Assembly (NCBI GenBank): GCA_041686915.1
Contig: JAWLDB010000038.1
Coordinates: 1-17,195, forward strand
Length of the DNA stretch: 17,195 nt
Source: JAWLDB01 sp041686915
Lineage (GTDB): Bacteria; Bacillota; UBA994; UBA5500
Reading direction: 5' to 3'
Shown: positions 6,538-14,163 of the stretch, in pieces
How the letters are laid out: each line of letters opens with the position of its first letter
How positions within the stretch are numbered: position 1 is the first letter of the stretch
Translations under genes and position numbers: made by a program
Notes under the pieces: model-generated
Database searches by the model: none
The model's input: only the letters and a program-made list of their open reading frames with translations
What the model was told of the DNA's origin: nothing

Positions 6538-8115
6538 CTAAAGGCGGGTAATCATCTCGCTATTTTGCCAGGCAACCCGGAAGCTACGCTGCCAGCAGGC
6601 GCTCTCCAGAGGGAAATCGCTCCGATAGTGCACTCCCCTACTCTCTTCACGTGTGAGCGCGGCCTGAGCTACTGCCCTAGCAGACATCCACATCCCTGGA
6701 AGTTCCAGTGCCAAGAGGCGCTCACGGGAGGAAGCAGCCTTAACGTCTAGCAGCTTGGCTTGCACTGTCTCCAGCTCTGTGATCGCATCGGCGAGAGAAC
6801 CAGCATTACGCACTGGTCCAAGGCTATTCCAACAGATACTCTTAATACTCTGCCTTAGTTCGAGGGGATTAAAACTACCCTGCTGCATCCGGGTGAGCAT
6901 CTCCTGGCTAAAAGGCGCATCGAGCCGAACAGCACTAACAGCACTCTCATTTGCGGCTACACGACCGGCCCGCAGTCCAAAGGTTACGATGTTAGTCAGG
7001 GCATTGCCACCAATACGGCTGGCTCCATCTACACCGCCGGTAACCTCTCCGCAAGCATACAAACCCGGAATAGCCGTCCGACCGTCTGTATCAATTGGGA
7101 TACCTCCGGTGAAGTAATGTTGGATGGGTGCAATGCTCACCGGGCCATGGGTCTTAGGTTCCTTACCGGCCGGATAGAACGACCGCAGCTCCTTGAGTGG
7201 GTAGCTTGACCAGGCATGTTCATCCGCTTCCTCAAGATGCAACAGCACCTTCTCTCCGCGGAACACTCGCTCACCAACGATACGTGCAGACTTATCCCGG
7301 GCGAAGAGGTTGGCTTCCCTGCCACTAGTTAAGCCCCATTCCCTGATTGAGCGTAACAAGAACTCATCGCCAGCCTCGTCTGTCAAGCGGACATGGTCCA
7401 GAATGGGCAGACCAATCATCCACTCAGGAAACCCTGCTTCAGCCCAACCCAGCGGGTAGAATTGCACAAACTCCATGTCTATGAGCGGCAGGCCAGCCTC
7501 AAGCGCCAAAGCATAGCCATCACCAGTAATGCGCGCTGGGTTGTCAGTGCGAGCGTAAATTTGACCTGCGCCCCCGTTGGCCAAGACAACCGACTTAGCG
7601 GAGAGTGCGGCGGCCTTGCCAGCCTGCCAGTCTATGAACTCCACTCCCCTCACCCGGCCGTCTCCCACAACCAGGCGCGTTACTACCACATTCTCTATCA
7701 ACTGCACCCCGAATCGCTTGGCTACATCGGTCAACTCCCGAGTAAAGCCTGCGCCCCCCATTATTGGTTTGGGAGCAGATGATGCAACGCTGGCATGTCC
7801 GTTATCGCCAACACGAATGGTGATACCCCAGCGTTGTAGCTCTTCCAGCGCCTTTGCGCCTTCCCTGGACAACACTTCCACGAGCGCATCCTGGTTAATC
7901 TGGCGGCCTATCTCCTTGGTTCTAATAGCATGCTCTTCAGGAGTCACCTGGCCAACTGCCAGGGTGAAACCACCTCCCGCGTAAGCAGTACAGGTGCCGA
8001 GACCAGAGGCTGTTTTGGAGAGAAGAGCCACCCGCGCTCCCTGTTGTCTAGCAGCTATCGCAGCGGTTAATCCTGCCCCTCCCGCCCCGATTACGACTAC
8101 GTCGACCGGTTGCAT
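6538..8115 (-). CDS. FAD-binding protein, succinate dehydrogenase/fumarate reductase flavoprotein family
   Basis: This 525-residue protein starts at ATG 8115 with AAGGGGGGTG six bases upstream, 18 bases after the PLP enzyme gene. The N terminus has the dinucleotide-binding motif GAGGAG (10-15). Other family signatures are TGDGYALA (198-205), DMEFVQFYPLG (213-223), HYFTGGIPID (333-342), GLYACGEVTGGVDGASRIGG (351-370) and a C-terminal RGVHYRSDFP. These place it with fumarate reductase, succinate dehydrogenase and L-aspartate oxidase flavoproteins. It deviates from the usual catalytic set: the QFHPTG motif reads QFYPLG, and the RGEG loop carrying the proton-shuttle Arg is replaced by DHVRLTDEAGDE. 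His333 and Arg367 are kept. It is therefore an FAD oxidoreductase of unknown substrate rather than a proven fumarate reductase. No iron-sulfur or membrane partner subunit is encoded nearby. Confidence 0.85.
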   Translation of the reverse strand: MQPVDVVVIGAGGAGLTAAIAARQQGARVALLSKTASGLGTCTAYAGGGFTLAVGQVTPEEHAIRTKEIGRQINQDALVEVLSREGAKALEELQRWGITIRVGDNGHASVASSAPKPIMGGAGFTRELTDVAKRFGVQLIENVVVTRLVVGDGRVRGVEFIDWQAGKAAALSAKSVVLANGGAGQIYARTDNPARITGDGYALALEAGLPLIDMEFVQFYPLGWAEAGFPEWMIGLPILDHVRLTDEAGDEFLLRSIREWGLTSGREANLFARDKSARIVGERVFRGEKVLLHLEEADEHAWSSYPLKELRSFYPAGKEPKTHGPVSIAPIQHYFTGGIPIDTDGRTAIPGLYACGEVTGGVDGASRIGGNALTNIVTFGLRAGRVAANESAVSAVRLDAPFSQEMLTRMQQGSFNPLELRQSIKSICWNSLGPVRNAGSLADAITELETVQAKLLDVKAASSRERLLALELPGMWMSARAVAQAALTREESRGVHYRSDFPLESACWQRSFRVAWQNSEMITRL

Positions 8116-8133
8116 ACGCCACCCCCCTTTCGT

Positions 8134-9324
8134 CTACTTACTCAGTTTATCCAGCGCCTGCAAGAAATCTGCGAGCAGGTCATTGGCATCTTCAATGCCA
8201 ACAGAGACACGGATTAACCCATCGTCAATGCCTAGATGCTTTCTTTGCTCAACACTCAGTCCCCGGTGAGACGTCTTTGCCGGATGAGATATGGTGGTGG
8301 TGATACCAGCCAAGCTGGGTACCAACTCGGCCAGCTGCAGCGCACGGATTACTGCCTCGGCTCCGTCGTTGCCACCAGCTACTTCAAAACTCATCATACC
8401 GCCATACCCGCGTTTGAAAATGCTCTTGGAAAGGGTGTGGTCAGAGCTTGATGCCAGGCCTGGGTAAAACACTTGCCGTACGGCCGGATGTTGCTCCAGA
8501 GCTTCCGCTAAAGCCAAGGCATTCATGCAGTGGCGTTCCATTCTCACGGACAGGGTTTTTAGCCCCCGAACGACCAACCAGCTATCAAAGGGAGATAATG
8601 TTGGCCCAAAGTTGGTTGCCACTTTGCGTACCGGGGTAATCAAGCTGGTGCTACCAATCACGGCACCCCCCATTACGTCTGAGTGACCATTCAGGTATTT
8701 GGTAAGACTATGTACCACCAGATCAGCGCCGAGCTCCAGCGGACGGCAAACATATGGACTGGCAAAGGTGTTATCAATGACTACCAGAGCGTTGTGCTGG
8801 TGAGCCAACTCGCTAATGGCAGCTATATCGACCACTTTCATCAAGGGGTTGGAGATAGTCTCCAAGTAGACAATCTTGGCTCCTGCCTCTAGGGCCTGCC
8901 TGGTACTCTCCAGGTCGGTGAAATCGACATAGTCAACAGCGATGCCAAGTCGCTTGAAATCCTGATCAAACAGCACCTGCGTTCCACCGTAGCAGTCCTG
9001 GGTAACCAGCATGCGATCGCCAGACGACATATGTGCCAGACAGGCAACCAGAATGGCGCTCATACCGGATGAGGTGCAAACTGCGGTCGCTCCGCCTTCC
9101 AACTCAGCCAAAGCTTCTTCCAGGATGCTGTGACCAGGGTTGTGTATGCGTGAATAAACATAGCTGCCTGGCTTGCCATTGAAAGCATCATCGACCTGTT
9201 CCAGACTGTTGAAAGTAAACACGGATGTCTGATAAATCGGATTGACTGTTGGGGTTGTAACAGGTTGCTGTGCATGTTTGCCGGCGCGGGCGGCCAATGT
9301 ATCCCAGGATAATTTGCTTCTCAC
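8134..9324 (-). CDS. PLP-dependent Cys/Met metabolism enzyme (cystathionine gamma-synthase/gamma-lyase family)
   Basis: This 396-residue protein starts at GTG 9324 with AAGGAGGT seven bases upstream. It is a full-length member of the Cys/Met metabolism PLP enzyme family. Seen residues are the Tyr/Arg pair in YSRIHNP (57-63) that contacts the cofactor phosphate of the neighbouring subunit, the SSGMSA phosphate-binding stretch (85-90), Tyr112 in DCYGG stacking on the ring, Asp184 in VIDNTFASP, and the Schiff-base Lys209 in HSLTKYLNGHSD. The C-terminal block ending GLIRVSVGIED is also typical. Members form or cleave C-S bonds: cystathionine gamma-synthase, gamma- or beta-lyase, methionine gamma-lyase. 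Sequence alone does not settle which. It lies between a carbon-nitrogen hydrolase and an FAD enzyme, which leans toward a sulfur amino acid degradative or recycling role, but this is inference. Confidence 0.92.
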   Translation of the reverse strand: MRSKLSWDTLAARAGKHAQQPVTTPTVNPIYQTSVFTFNSLEQVDDAFNGKPGSYVYSRIHNPGHSILEEALAELEGGATAVCTSSGMSAILVACLAHMSSGDRMLVTQDCYGGTQVLFDQDFKRLGIAVDYVDFTDLESTRQALEAGAKIVYLETISNPLMKVVDIAAISELAHQHNALVVIDNTFASPYVCRPLELGADLVVHSLTKYLNGHSDVMGGAVIGSTSLITPVRKVATNFGPTLSPFDSWLVVRGLKTLSVRMERHCMNALALAEALEQHPAVRQVFYPGLASSSDHTLSKSIFKRGYGGMMSFEVAGGNDGAEAVIRALQLAELVPSLAGITTTISHPAKTSHRGLSVEQRKHLGIDDGLIRVSVGIEDANDLLADFLQALDKLSK

Positions 9325-9396
9325 AAGGGAACCTCCTTAGACTCATCTGTTTTTCTCTATTCTTAGGCTTTCTGCCTGCTCTACCGAATTCCTGCG

Positions 9397-10176
9397 CTAC
9401 TCTTTATACAATTCCTTGCGCCGGTCGAACAGTACAGGCAAGCGCTGGCGCGCGGACGCAATGCGCTCGGTATCGAGCTCCAGGCAGATCACTTGCTCCT
9501 CTGAACCGCCTTCCGCCTCAATCTCACCCCACGGATCGATTACCAAGGAGTGACCGAAGAACCCGTTGTTTTTGTCCCGACCCACGCGGTTTGCCGCCAG
9601 TACGTAGCTTTGGTTTTCGATGGCGCGGGCACGCAGCAGAGTGCGCCAGTGCTCAAGCCGCGGATTGGGCCACTCGGCCGAGATCAGCAGCAAGCCCACA
9701 CCCTGGTCTGCATAACAGCGGTAAAGCTCGGGGAAACGCAGGTCATAGCATATCGAAAGTCCAGCCTTGCCCCAGGGGAGTTCGGCTACGACCAACCGTT
9801 GCCCAGGCGCCAGGTACATGTGTTCATCCATCAACCCAAAGAGATGCGCCTTTTCGTAGTGCGCGGCAAGTTCACCTGCTGGATTGAACAGCAGAAAAGT
9901 GTTGTAGATGCCCTCACCCTGACGCACTAGGATGGAGCCACCGACATATGACTGATGCTGTTTGGCCACCTCGGCCATTATGCCCGCGGTTATCCCATCC
10001 AAGCTCTCAGCCAACTCACCTGCGCGCTGCAGGTCATAGCCCGTTGACCAAAGCTCTGGTAGTAGAATGATATCCTGCTGTCCCAAATGAGCCGTCAGGG
10101 CCAAAGCTCTCTCCCTATTCAACTGTGGATGCCCGAGCGCAATATCCATCTGCACGATACATGCGTTTAACCTCAC
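9397..10176 (-). CDS. Carbon-nitrogen hydrolase (nitrilase superfamily, omega-amidase-like)
   Basis: This 259-residue protein starts at GTG 10176 with AAGGGGTG six bases upstream. The catalytic triad of the nitrilase superfamily is complete: Glu41 in LLPELWSTGY, Lys109 in HYEKAHLF, and the nucleophile Cys143 in SICYDLRFPE. The C-terminal stretch RARAIENQSYVLAANRVG and the GHSLVIDPWGE block are also family hallmarks. The length and the CYDLRFPE motif resemble omega-amidases (YafV/Nit2/MtnU type), cytoplasmic enzymes that hydrolyse alpha-ketoglutaramate or alpha-ketosuccinamate; in methionine salvage they remove the keto-amide made by glutamine transaminase. It is the first gene of a leftward set with a PLP sulfur enzyme 72 bases downstream, which fits a methionine-related role. 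The superfamily is certain; the substrate is probable at best. Confidence 0.9.
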   Translation of the reverse strand: MRLNACIVQMDIALGHPQLNRERALALTAHLGQQDIILLPELWSTGYDLQRAGELAESLDGITAGIMAEVAKQHQSYVGGSILVRQGEGIYNTFLLFNPAGELAAHYEKAHLFGLMDEHMYLAPGQRLVVAELPWGKAGLSICYDLRFPELYRCYADQGVGLLLISAEWPNPRLEHWRTLLRARAIENQSYVLAANRVGRDKNNGFFGHSLVIDPWGEIEAEGGSEEQVICLELDTERIASARQRLPVLFDRRKELYKE

Positions 10177-10471
10177 ATTTACACCCCTTGCTTTAATCTA
10201 TTCATGCGATAGTATTCTCCAGCCTGGCTGTCTAGCCCTCCTGCGGAGCAAGAAACAAGGGGCCGCGAGTAATTCAAAGACTAATCTTAGGCGTAATTCG
10301 AAATATTTCTACTCTGGAAATTAGTGCATACCGAATAAAAACTAGACCGCGATAGTATATGGTCATGGTATACTGTTGGTTGTTAGCAATTCACTTGCCT
10401 GCATGAGAAACCACAATAGGGAATGTCACGTAGCAGCTTGAACCGGCTGCATATGCTTGGAGGATTGACAG
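10177..10471. promoter_or_regulatory. Divergent intergenic region with several small repeats
   Basis: These 295 bases separate the leftward hydrolase operon from the rightward MFS gene and contain no credible gene. They hold a direct repeat GTAATTC (10269-10275 and 10293-10299, 24 bases apart) flanking CTAATCTTAG, a palindrome GAAATATTTC (10300-10309), and an inverted repeat AGTATA/TATACT (10354-10374). TGGTATACT (10366-10374) is an extended -10 candidate for the MFS gene, but no good -35 precedes it. The repeats are seen; promoter and operator roles are inferred. Confidence 0.4.
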
Positions 10472-11692
10472 ATGAAGGATAGTAAACGGGTTTATCTCTT
10501 CTTTAGCGTAAGCATTCTGCTTAGTATGGCGGCCAACTTTGCTCATCCTGTGACACCGACCATCATTCAGGAACGTGGCTTCGGAGACTACATGTTCGGG
10601 GTGGCGCTAGCTGCAATGATGACAGCCAACTTTCTGTTCTCCCCGTTCTGGGGGCAACTGATTAGCTACATTTCTAGCCGTCGAGTCATGTTGATTGGCT
10701 GCCTGGGGTACGCGACGGGACAGGCCATGTTTGGCATGGCCCATACTGAGGGCCTGATGGTGGCAGCAAGACTATTTGCTGGCATCTTTACCGGTGGACT
10801 CTTTACAGCCACTTTGACCTATGTGATCAATACCTCGCCAGACGAGATGCGCAGTCGGTACTTGACGGCGGCTGCCACCATTAGTACGGTTGCCAGCGCC
10901 TTTGGTTACTTTATCGGTGGGATGCTAGGAGAAATCGGTGTCAACGTGTCCATCACTGCACAAGTGATAGGTCTGGCTAGCTGTGGACTGCTGTTCTATT
11001 TCGCCTGTGAGGACGATGCCACCACTGATATTCGCGAGGTTAAGCCGCGGGTTTTATTCAAGAAAGCCAATCCCTTAGCGGCATTCTTGGCCGGAAGGCA
11101 TATCATGACTCCCATTCTAGTCAGCATAGTGGCTGTTGCCGGACTTGCCAGTCTCGGAGCCAGCGGTTTTGACCAGAGTTTCAACTACTACCTGAGAGCG
11201 CAGTTAGGACTGTCTTCCGGCTACAATGGAGCAATTAAGGCAGTAATCGGCCTGGTCTCATTGGTAGCTAACAGCACAATCTGCATTTGGCTGATCAATA
11301 AGACAGATATTCGCCGTTCCAGCATCTACGTCTATCTGCTCTGCTCCTTTGCTATGCTAGGCGTTGTACTGTCGAACGCAACGGCACCCTTTGTAGCAGC
11401 TAACATCATCTACTTCGGTTTCTACGCCATCAGCATTCCTCTAACTCAGAGCCTGGTGGCTGACCAGGCCAAGGGTACAGACAGCAACCTGGTTATGGGC
11501 TTCTACAATGGCCTGCGAGCGCTTGGTGGGATCTTTGGAGCCCTGTCCGCCGGCCTGCTTTACACCCTCAATCCCAAATGGCCCTTTATCCTGGGACTGG
11601 CTGCTTTCGGCGTCGCCACTGTAGCAATGGCATACCACTATCGCCTCGGCAAGGCCGACGATTTAAGGCACACGCAAAACTTAGCAGGTTGA
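10472..11692 (+). CDS. MFS transporter
   Basis: This 406-residue protein starts at ATG 10472 with TTGGAGGA eight bases upstream. It has about 12 hydrophobic helices in two six-helix halves, with a polar central loop around residues 183-203 (CEDDATTDIREVKPRVLFKK). Helix 1 reads YLFFSVSILLSMAANFAHPV; the loop between helices 2 and 3, FWGQLISYISSRRVMLIG, corresponds to MFS motif A although the usual Asp is missing. PDEMRSRYLTAAATIS follows helix 4, as in drug:H+ antiporters. It is a cytoplasmic membrane permease of unknown substrate, perhaps a multidrug or metabolite exporter. It is divergent from the hydrolase operon across a repeat-bearing region and is followed by a strong bidirectional terminator, so it is probably monocistronic. 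Confidence 0.9.
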   Translation: MKDSKRVYLFFSVSILLSMAANFAHPVTPTIIQERGFGDYMFGVALAAMMTANFLFSPFWGQLISYISSRRVMLIGCLGYATGQAMFGMAHTEGLMVAARLFAGIFTGGLFTATLTYVINTSPDEMRSRYLTAAATISTVASAFGYFIGGMLGEIGVNVSITAQVIGLASCGLLFYFACEDDATTDIREVKPRVLFKKANPLAAFLAGRHIMTPILVSIVAVAGLASLGASGFDQSFNYYLRAQLGLSSGYNGAIKAVIGLVSLVANSTICIWLINKTDIRRSSIYVYLLCSFAMLGVVLSNATAPFVAANIIYFGFYAISIPLTQSLVADQAKGTDSNLVMGFYNGLRALGGIFGALSAGLLYTLNPKWPFILGLAAFGVATVAMAYHYRLGKADDLRHTQNLAG

Positions 11693-11738
11693 TGCTTCAA
11701 CATTAAGCCAGATCCTCGCGGGACCAGCGGGGAGAAAA

Positions 11739-11766
11739 GTGTGACAAGTATCCGTCCCCGTGACAT
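11739..11766 (-). repeat. Degenerate GTCAC...GGGGACGG...GTCAC repeat remnant
   Basis: On the minus strand this reads ATGTCACGGGGACGGATACT followed by TGTCACAC: two GTCAC copies flank GGGGACGG. I recall very similar short sequences (GTCAC, GGGGACGGTTCTTT, GTCAC) scattered in Clostridia and Peptococcaceae genomes, often near Y1-type transposase genes. Only one copy is present here and no transposase is nearby. It lies between the MFS stop and the 11767-11797 terminator. Confidence 0.4.
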
Positions 11767-11797
11767 AAAAACAGCAGCCGCGCAGGCTGCTGTTTTT
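11767..11797. terminator. Bidirectional intrinsic terminator
   Basis: AAAAACAGCAGCC (11767-11779) and GGCTGCTGTTTTT (11785-11797) form a perfect 13-bp inverted repeat around the loop GCGCA. Each strand has a GC-rich stem followed by five T's. It lies between the convergent MFS gene (+) and the aldo/keto reductase gene (-) and should stop both transcripts. Confidence 0.94.
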
Positions 11798-11800
11798 GGC

Positions 11801-12814
11801 TTATTCGGATTTGAGGTTTTTATGGGCACGCTTTAGCAAGTCGGTAATAGGCAGGTTGTAGGGACAACGGCTTTCGCAGATGCCGCATTCCTCGCAGACT
11901 GATGCATCTATATCCAGACTGGCATAGCGCCCCCTTCCCCACTCGGGCAAGTTGTAACGGGTAACGTAGCCTTCAAGGATGAGAATAACCGGGATTTTTA
12001 TGCCCTGGGGGCATGGCTGGCAGTATTCACAGCGACGGCAAAAGCCCTTGCCGAGCTCGTCCACCTCTTCCTGCAGCAGAGCAGCCTCCTCCGGGGTCAA
12101 GGCAGCATTCAAGCTGGCCAGCCCGGCATTTTGCCTTAACTGCTCAACGCTATCTACTCCAGGGATGATCACGTCGACAAGCGGCTCAGCAAGCAGTGCC
12201 CTCAGCGCCAGTTCCGGGCGGCGGAAGGATCCGCCGGCTAGCGGCTTCATGGCGATGGTGCCCATGTTCAGCTCATGAGCTGCCTGGAGCACCGGCAGGA
12301 ATTGCTTTTCGACAGCATTGACCGGCGCTTGTACAGTCGCAAACAGACCGGTCTGAACCGCTTTCAGCAGAACCTGGTCATTATGGCCGGTAACGCCGAT
12401 ATGCCGGATAATACCGGCCTGCTGAGCCTGCTGCAACACTTCCAGGGCGCCACCAGGCGCTAGGACCTGCTCAAGCTGTTGTTCGGTACTTACGTTGTGC
12501 AGTTGATAGATATCGATATAGTCCGTCTGCATCATCGACAGGCTGGTTTCGAGGTCCTTCTTAGCTCCCTGCCCGTCACGCGATGGTGTTTTGGAAGCCA
12601 ACACAAAGCGCTCGCGGACTCCTGCCATCGCCTCGCCGAACTTCTGTTCACTGTCAGTATAACCTCGGGCGGTATCCAGGAAATTGACACCAATCTCGAG
12701 TGCGGCGGCAACGATTTCTTTCGCCACTTCCACCCCTACCCGTTGGATAGGAATACCACCAATAGCCATCGGCCCTACTTTTAGTCCGGTTTTACCAAGC
12801 ACTTTCTGCTGCAT
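11801..12814 (-). CDS. Aldo/keto reductase with two 4Fe-4S motifs
   Basis: This 337-residue protein starts at ATG 12814 with GCAGGTG eight bases upstream. The N-terminal part (about 1-255) is an aldo/keto reductase barrel with the catalytic tetrad Asp47, Tyr52, Lys75 and His106 in place (FLDTARGY, LASKTP, YQLHNV). The C-terminal part carries two cysteine sets: Cys259, 262, 265, 268 followed by Pro, and Cys307, 310, 313, 317 followed by Pro, each the ferredoxin-type CxxCxxCx2-3CP pattern for a 4Fe-4S cluster. This combination matches the COG1453-type family of predicted iron-sulfur oxidoreductases common in anaerobes. The physiological substrate is unknown. It is the last gene after pfkA, 52 bases downstream, before a strong terminator. 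There is no signal peptide, so it should be cytoplasmic. Confidence 0.92.
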   Translation of the reverse strand: MQQKVLGKTGLKVGPMAIGGIPIQRVGVEVAKEIVAAALEIGVNFLDTARGYTDSEQKFGEAMAGVRERFVLASKTPSRDGQGAKKDLETSLSMMQTDYIDIYQLHNVSTEQQLEQVLAPGGALEVLQQAQQAGIIRHIGVTGHNDQVLLKAVQTGLFATVQAPVNAVEKQFLPVLQAAHELNMGTIAMKPLAGGSFRRPELALRALLAEPLVDVIIPGVDSVEQLRQNAGLASLNAALTPEEAALLQEEVDELGKGFCRRCEYCQPCPQGIKIPVILILEGYVTRYNLPEWGRGRYASLDIDASVCEECGICESRCPYNLPITDLLKRAHKNLKSE

Positions 12815-12866
12815 GTCAAAACACCTGCCTTCTGTATTATGTCGCCGCGCGCCCTCCTGTCCCGGT

Positions 12867-13826
12867 CTAGATCGAGAGGATTTCGGACAGTTGGAGCAGC
12901 CTCAGGTCGAGCTCTTGGGACTGCTGCAGCGCTTCCAGGATAGGGAGTGAGACCAGTCGGCCATTCTTCCAGGCTACCATCAGGCCTCCCTGCCCTGACC
13001 GCAGCAGATCTACTGACTCGGCACCCATCTGACTAGCCAGAATACGGTCCTGCGCCGTGGGAGAGCCTCCACGCTGGATATGGCCCAGCACAGTTACCCG
13101 AGTTTCAAATCCCGTACACTCGCGGATAAACTCACCTACTTGCATGCCACTGCCGGCGCCTTCACATACCAGGATAATACTATGTAGCTTGCCGCGCGAG
13201 TGCCCGCGCTTCAGACGCTCACAAATCTCATCCCAAGCCAGAGGGGACTCTGGAACCAGTATCGACTCAGCACCAGCGGCCAGCCCGGCCGATAGTGCGA
13301 GATGGCCTGACAATCGGCCCATTACTTCAATCACGTAAGTACGGTCATGCGACGTTGCCGTGTCCCGAATGCGATCTATCGCAGAGACAGCGGTGTTCAC
13401 CGCAGTATCAAAACCGATGGTGAGGTCGCTTCCGGCGATATCGTTATCGATGGTACCAGGCACGCCAATGGTTAGAAGGCCTTGCTCGTACAAAGCCTGT
13501 GCGCCCCGGAACGACCCATCGCCACCGATCACAACCAGTCCTTCAACTCCTGCTGCCCGGAGGTTGTCCAAGGCATGCGCCTGTCCTTCTCGGGTCTTGA
13601 ATTCTTCGCAGCGGGCAGTCCGCAGGATTGTCCCACCCCGGTGAATAATATCAGCCACTGAGCCTAGGTCCATCGGGGCCAGATCGTTGGCCAAAAGTCC
13701 GGCGTACCCGCGCCGGACCCCCACTACTTCTAGACCGTGAAAGATTGCCTTACGAACGACTGCCCGGATGGCGGCGTTCATGCCAGGGGCATCGCCACCA
13801 CTGGTTAGTACAGCTAGTTTCTTCAC
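12867..13826 (-). CDS. pfkA: ATP-dependent 6-phosphofructokinase
   Basis: I choose GTG 13826 (nine bases after GAGGGGA), giving MKKLAVLTSGG and 319 residues, the standard PfkA length; GTGs at 13829 and 13835 are alternatives. With this start the numbering matches the well-studied bacterial enzymes: GGDGS 101-105, catalytic Asp127 in TIDNDI, Arg162, Met169-Gly-Arg171, Glu222, Arg243, His249 and Arg252. Gly104 and Gly124 mark it as ATP- rather than pyrophosphate-dependent. Effector-site residues Arg21, Arg25, Arg154, Glu187, Arg211 and Lys213 are present, so allosteric control by ADP and phosphoenolpyruvate is likely. It phosphorylates fructose 6-phosphate in glycolysis in the cytoplasm. The gene for a 73-residue protein lies just upstream and the iron-sulfur aldo/keto reductase gene downstream, probably in one transcript from the promoter near 14140. 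Confidence 0.97.
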   Translation of the reverse strand: MKKLAVLTSGGDAPGMNAAIRAVVRKAIFHGLEVVGVRRGYAGLLANDLAPMDLGSVADIIHRGGTILRTARCEEFKTREGQAHALDNLRAAGVEGLVVIGGDGSFRGAQALYEQGLLTIGVPGTIDNDIAGSDLTIGFDTAVNTAVSAIDRIRDTATSHDRTYVIEVMGRLSGHLALSAGLAAGAESILVPESPLAWDEICERLKRGHSRGKLHSIILVCEGAGSGMQVGEFIRECTGFETRVTVLGHIQRGGSPTAQDRILASQMGAESVDLLRSGQGGLMVAWKNGRLVSLPILEALQQSQELDLRLLQLSEILSI

Positions 13827-13863
13827 CACAAGCACTCCCCTCAGCCTTTAAGGACACTACGGG

Positions 13864-14085
13864 CTAGCCCCGGGCTTTGCGGATTGGGTTACAGAGCAAA
13901 CGACTCAGCATTTCATGAGCCTCTTCAGCTTCTGATTGTGGCACCATTACTTCTACCGGGCCACTGCCTTCTTCATCTGCCGCCTTGAGCGGCCGCAGTG
14001 TAACTAGCAACCCCTCATTCTGCATACGGTCTTTGATGCGCTCTGCTAACTTAGCACCCTGCGCAATATAGATGACCTTCCACAT
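13864..14085 (-). CDS. Small conserved hypothetical protein upstream of pfkA (DUF2007-like)
   Basis: This 73-residue protein starts at ATG 14085 with GGAGGG nine bases upstream. It reads MWKVIYIAQGAKLAERIKDR, then EGLLVTLRPL, then VEVMVPQSEAEEAHEMLSRLL. The beta-alpha-beta-beta-alpha pattern and the closing EAEEAHEML helix resemble DUF2007-type putative signal-transducing domains. I recall similar short proteins next to pfkA and dnaE in other Clostridia, sometimes mislabelled. There are no catalytic motifs, signal peptide or membrane helix. It lies just upstream of pfkA (about 37 bases before the preferred start) and is the first gene after a probable promoter at 14128-14157. The gene is real; its role is unknown, and a regulatory link with glycolysis is only a guess from position. 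Confidence 0.8.
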   Translation of the reverse strand: MWKVIYIAQGAKLAERIKDRMQNEGLLVTLRPLKAADEEGSGPVEVMVPQSEAEEAHEMLSRLLCNPIRKARG

Positions 14086-14127
14086 TAAACATTTCCCTCC
14101 GCTAATGGCCTTCTAAAGAACATGCCT

Positions 14128-14157
14128 ATAATAGCACAGTAACAGCATAGCAATCAA
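14128..14157 (-). promoter_or_regulatory. Probable sigma-A promoter for the small protein, pfkA and reductase genes
   Basis: On the minus strand, TTGATT (14152-14157) is followed after 18 bases by TATTAT (14128-14133), which is preceded directly by TGC, an extended -10. It lies in the 78-base gap after the TrkA-C gene and about 42 bases upstream of the ATG at 14085. It would let the pfkA group be transcribed apart from dnaE. Confidence 0.5.
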
Positions 14158-14163
14158 TTGGTG

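Noticed and set aside
9270..9887. A 205-codon rightward open frame
   Set aside because: It lies antisense to the carbon-nitrogen hydrolase, and its product is Arg/Pro/Ser/Cys-rich low-complexity sequence with no family features.
10381..10390. TTGTTAGCAA as a palindromic operator
   Set aside because: The central bases do not pair (T against G), so symmetry is limited to the outer TTG/CAA and TA, which is easily met by chance.
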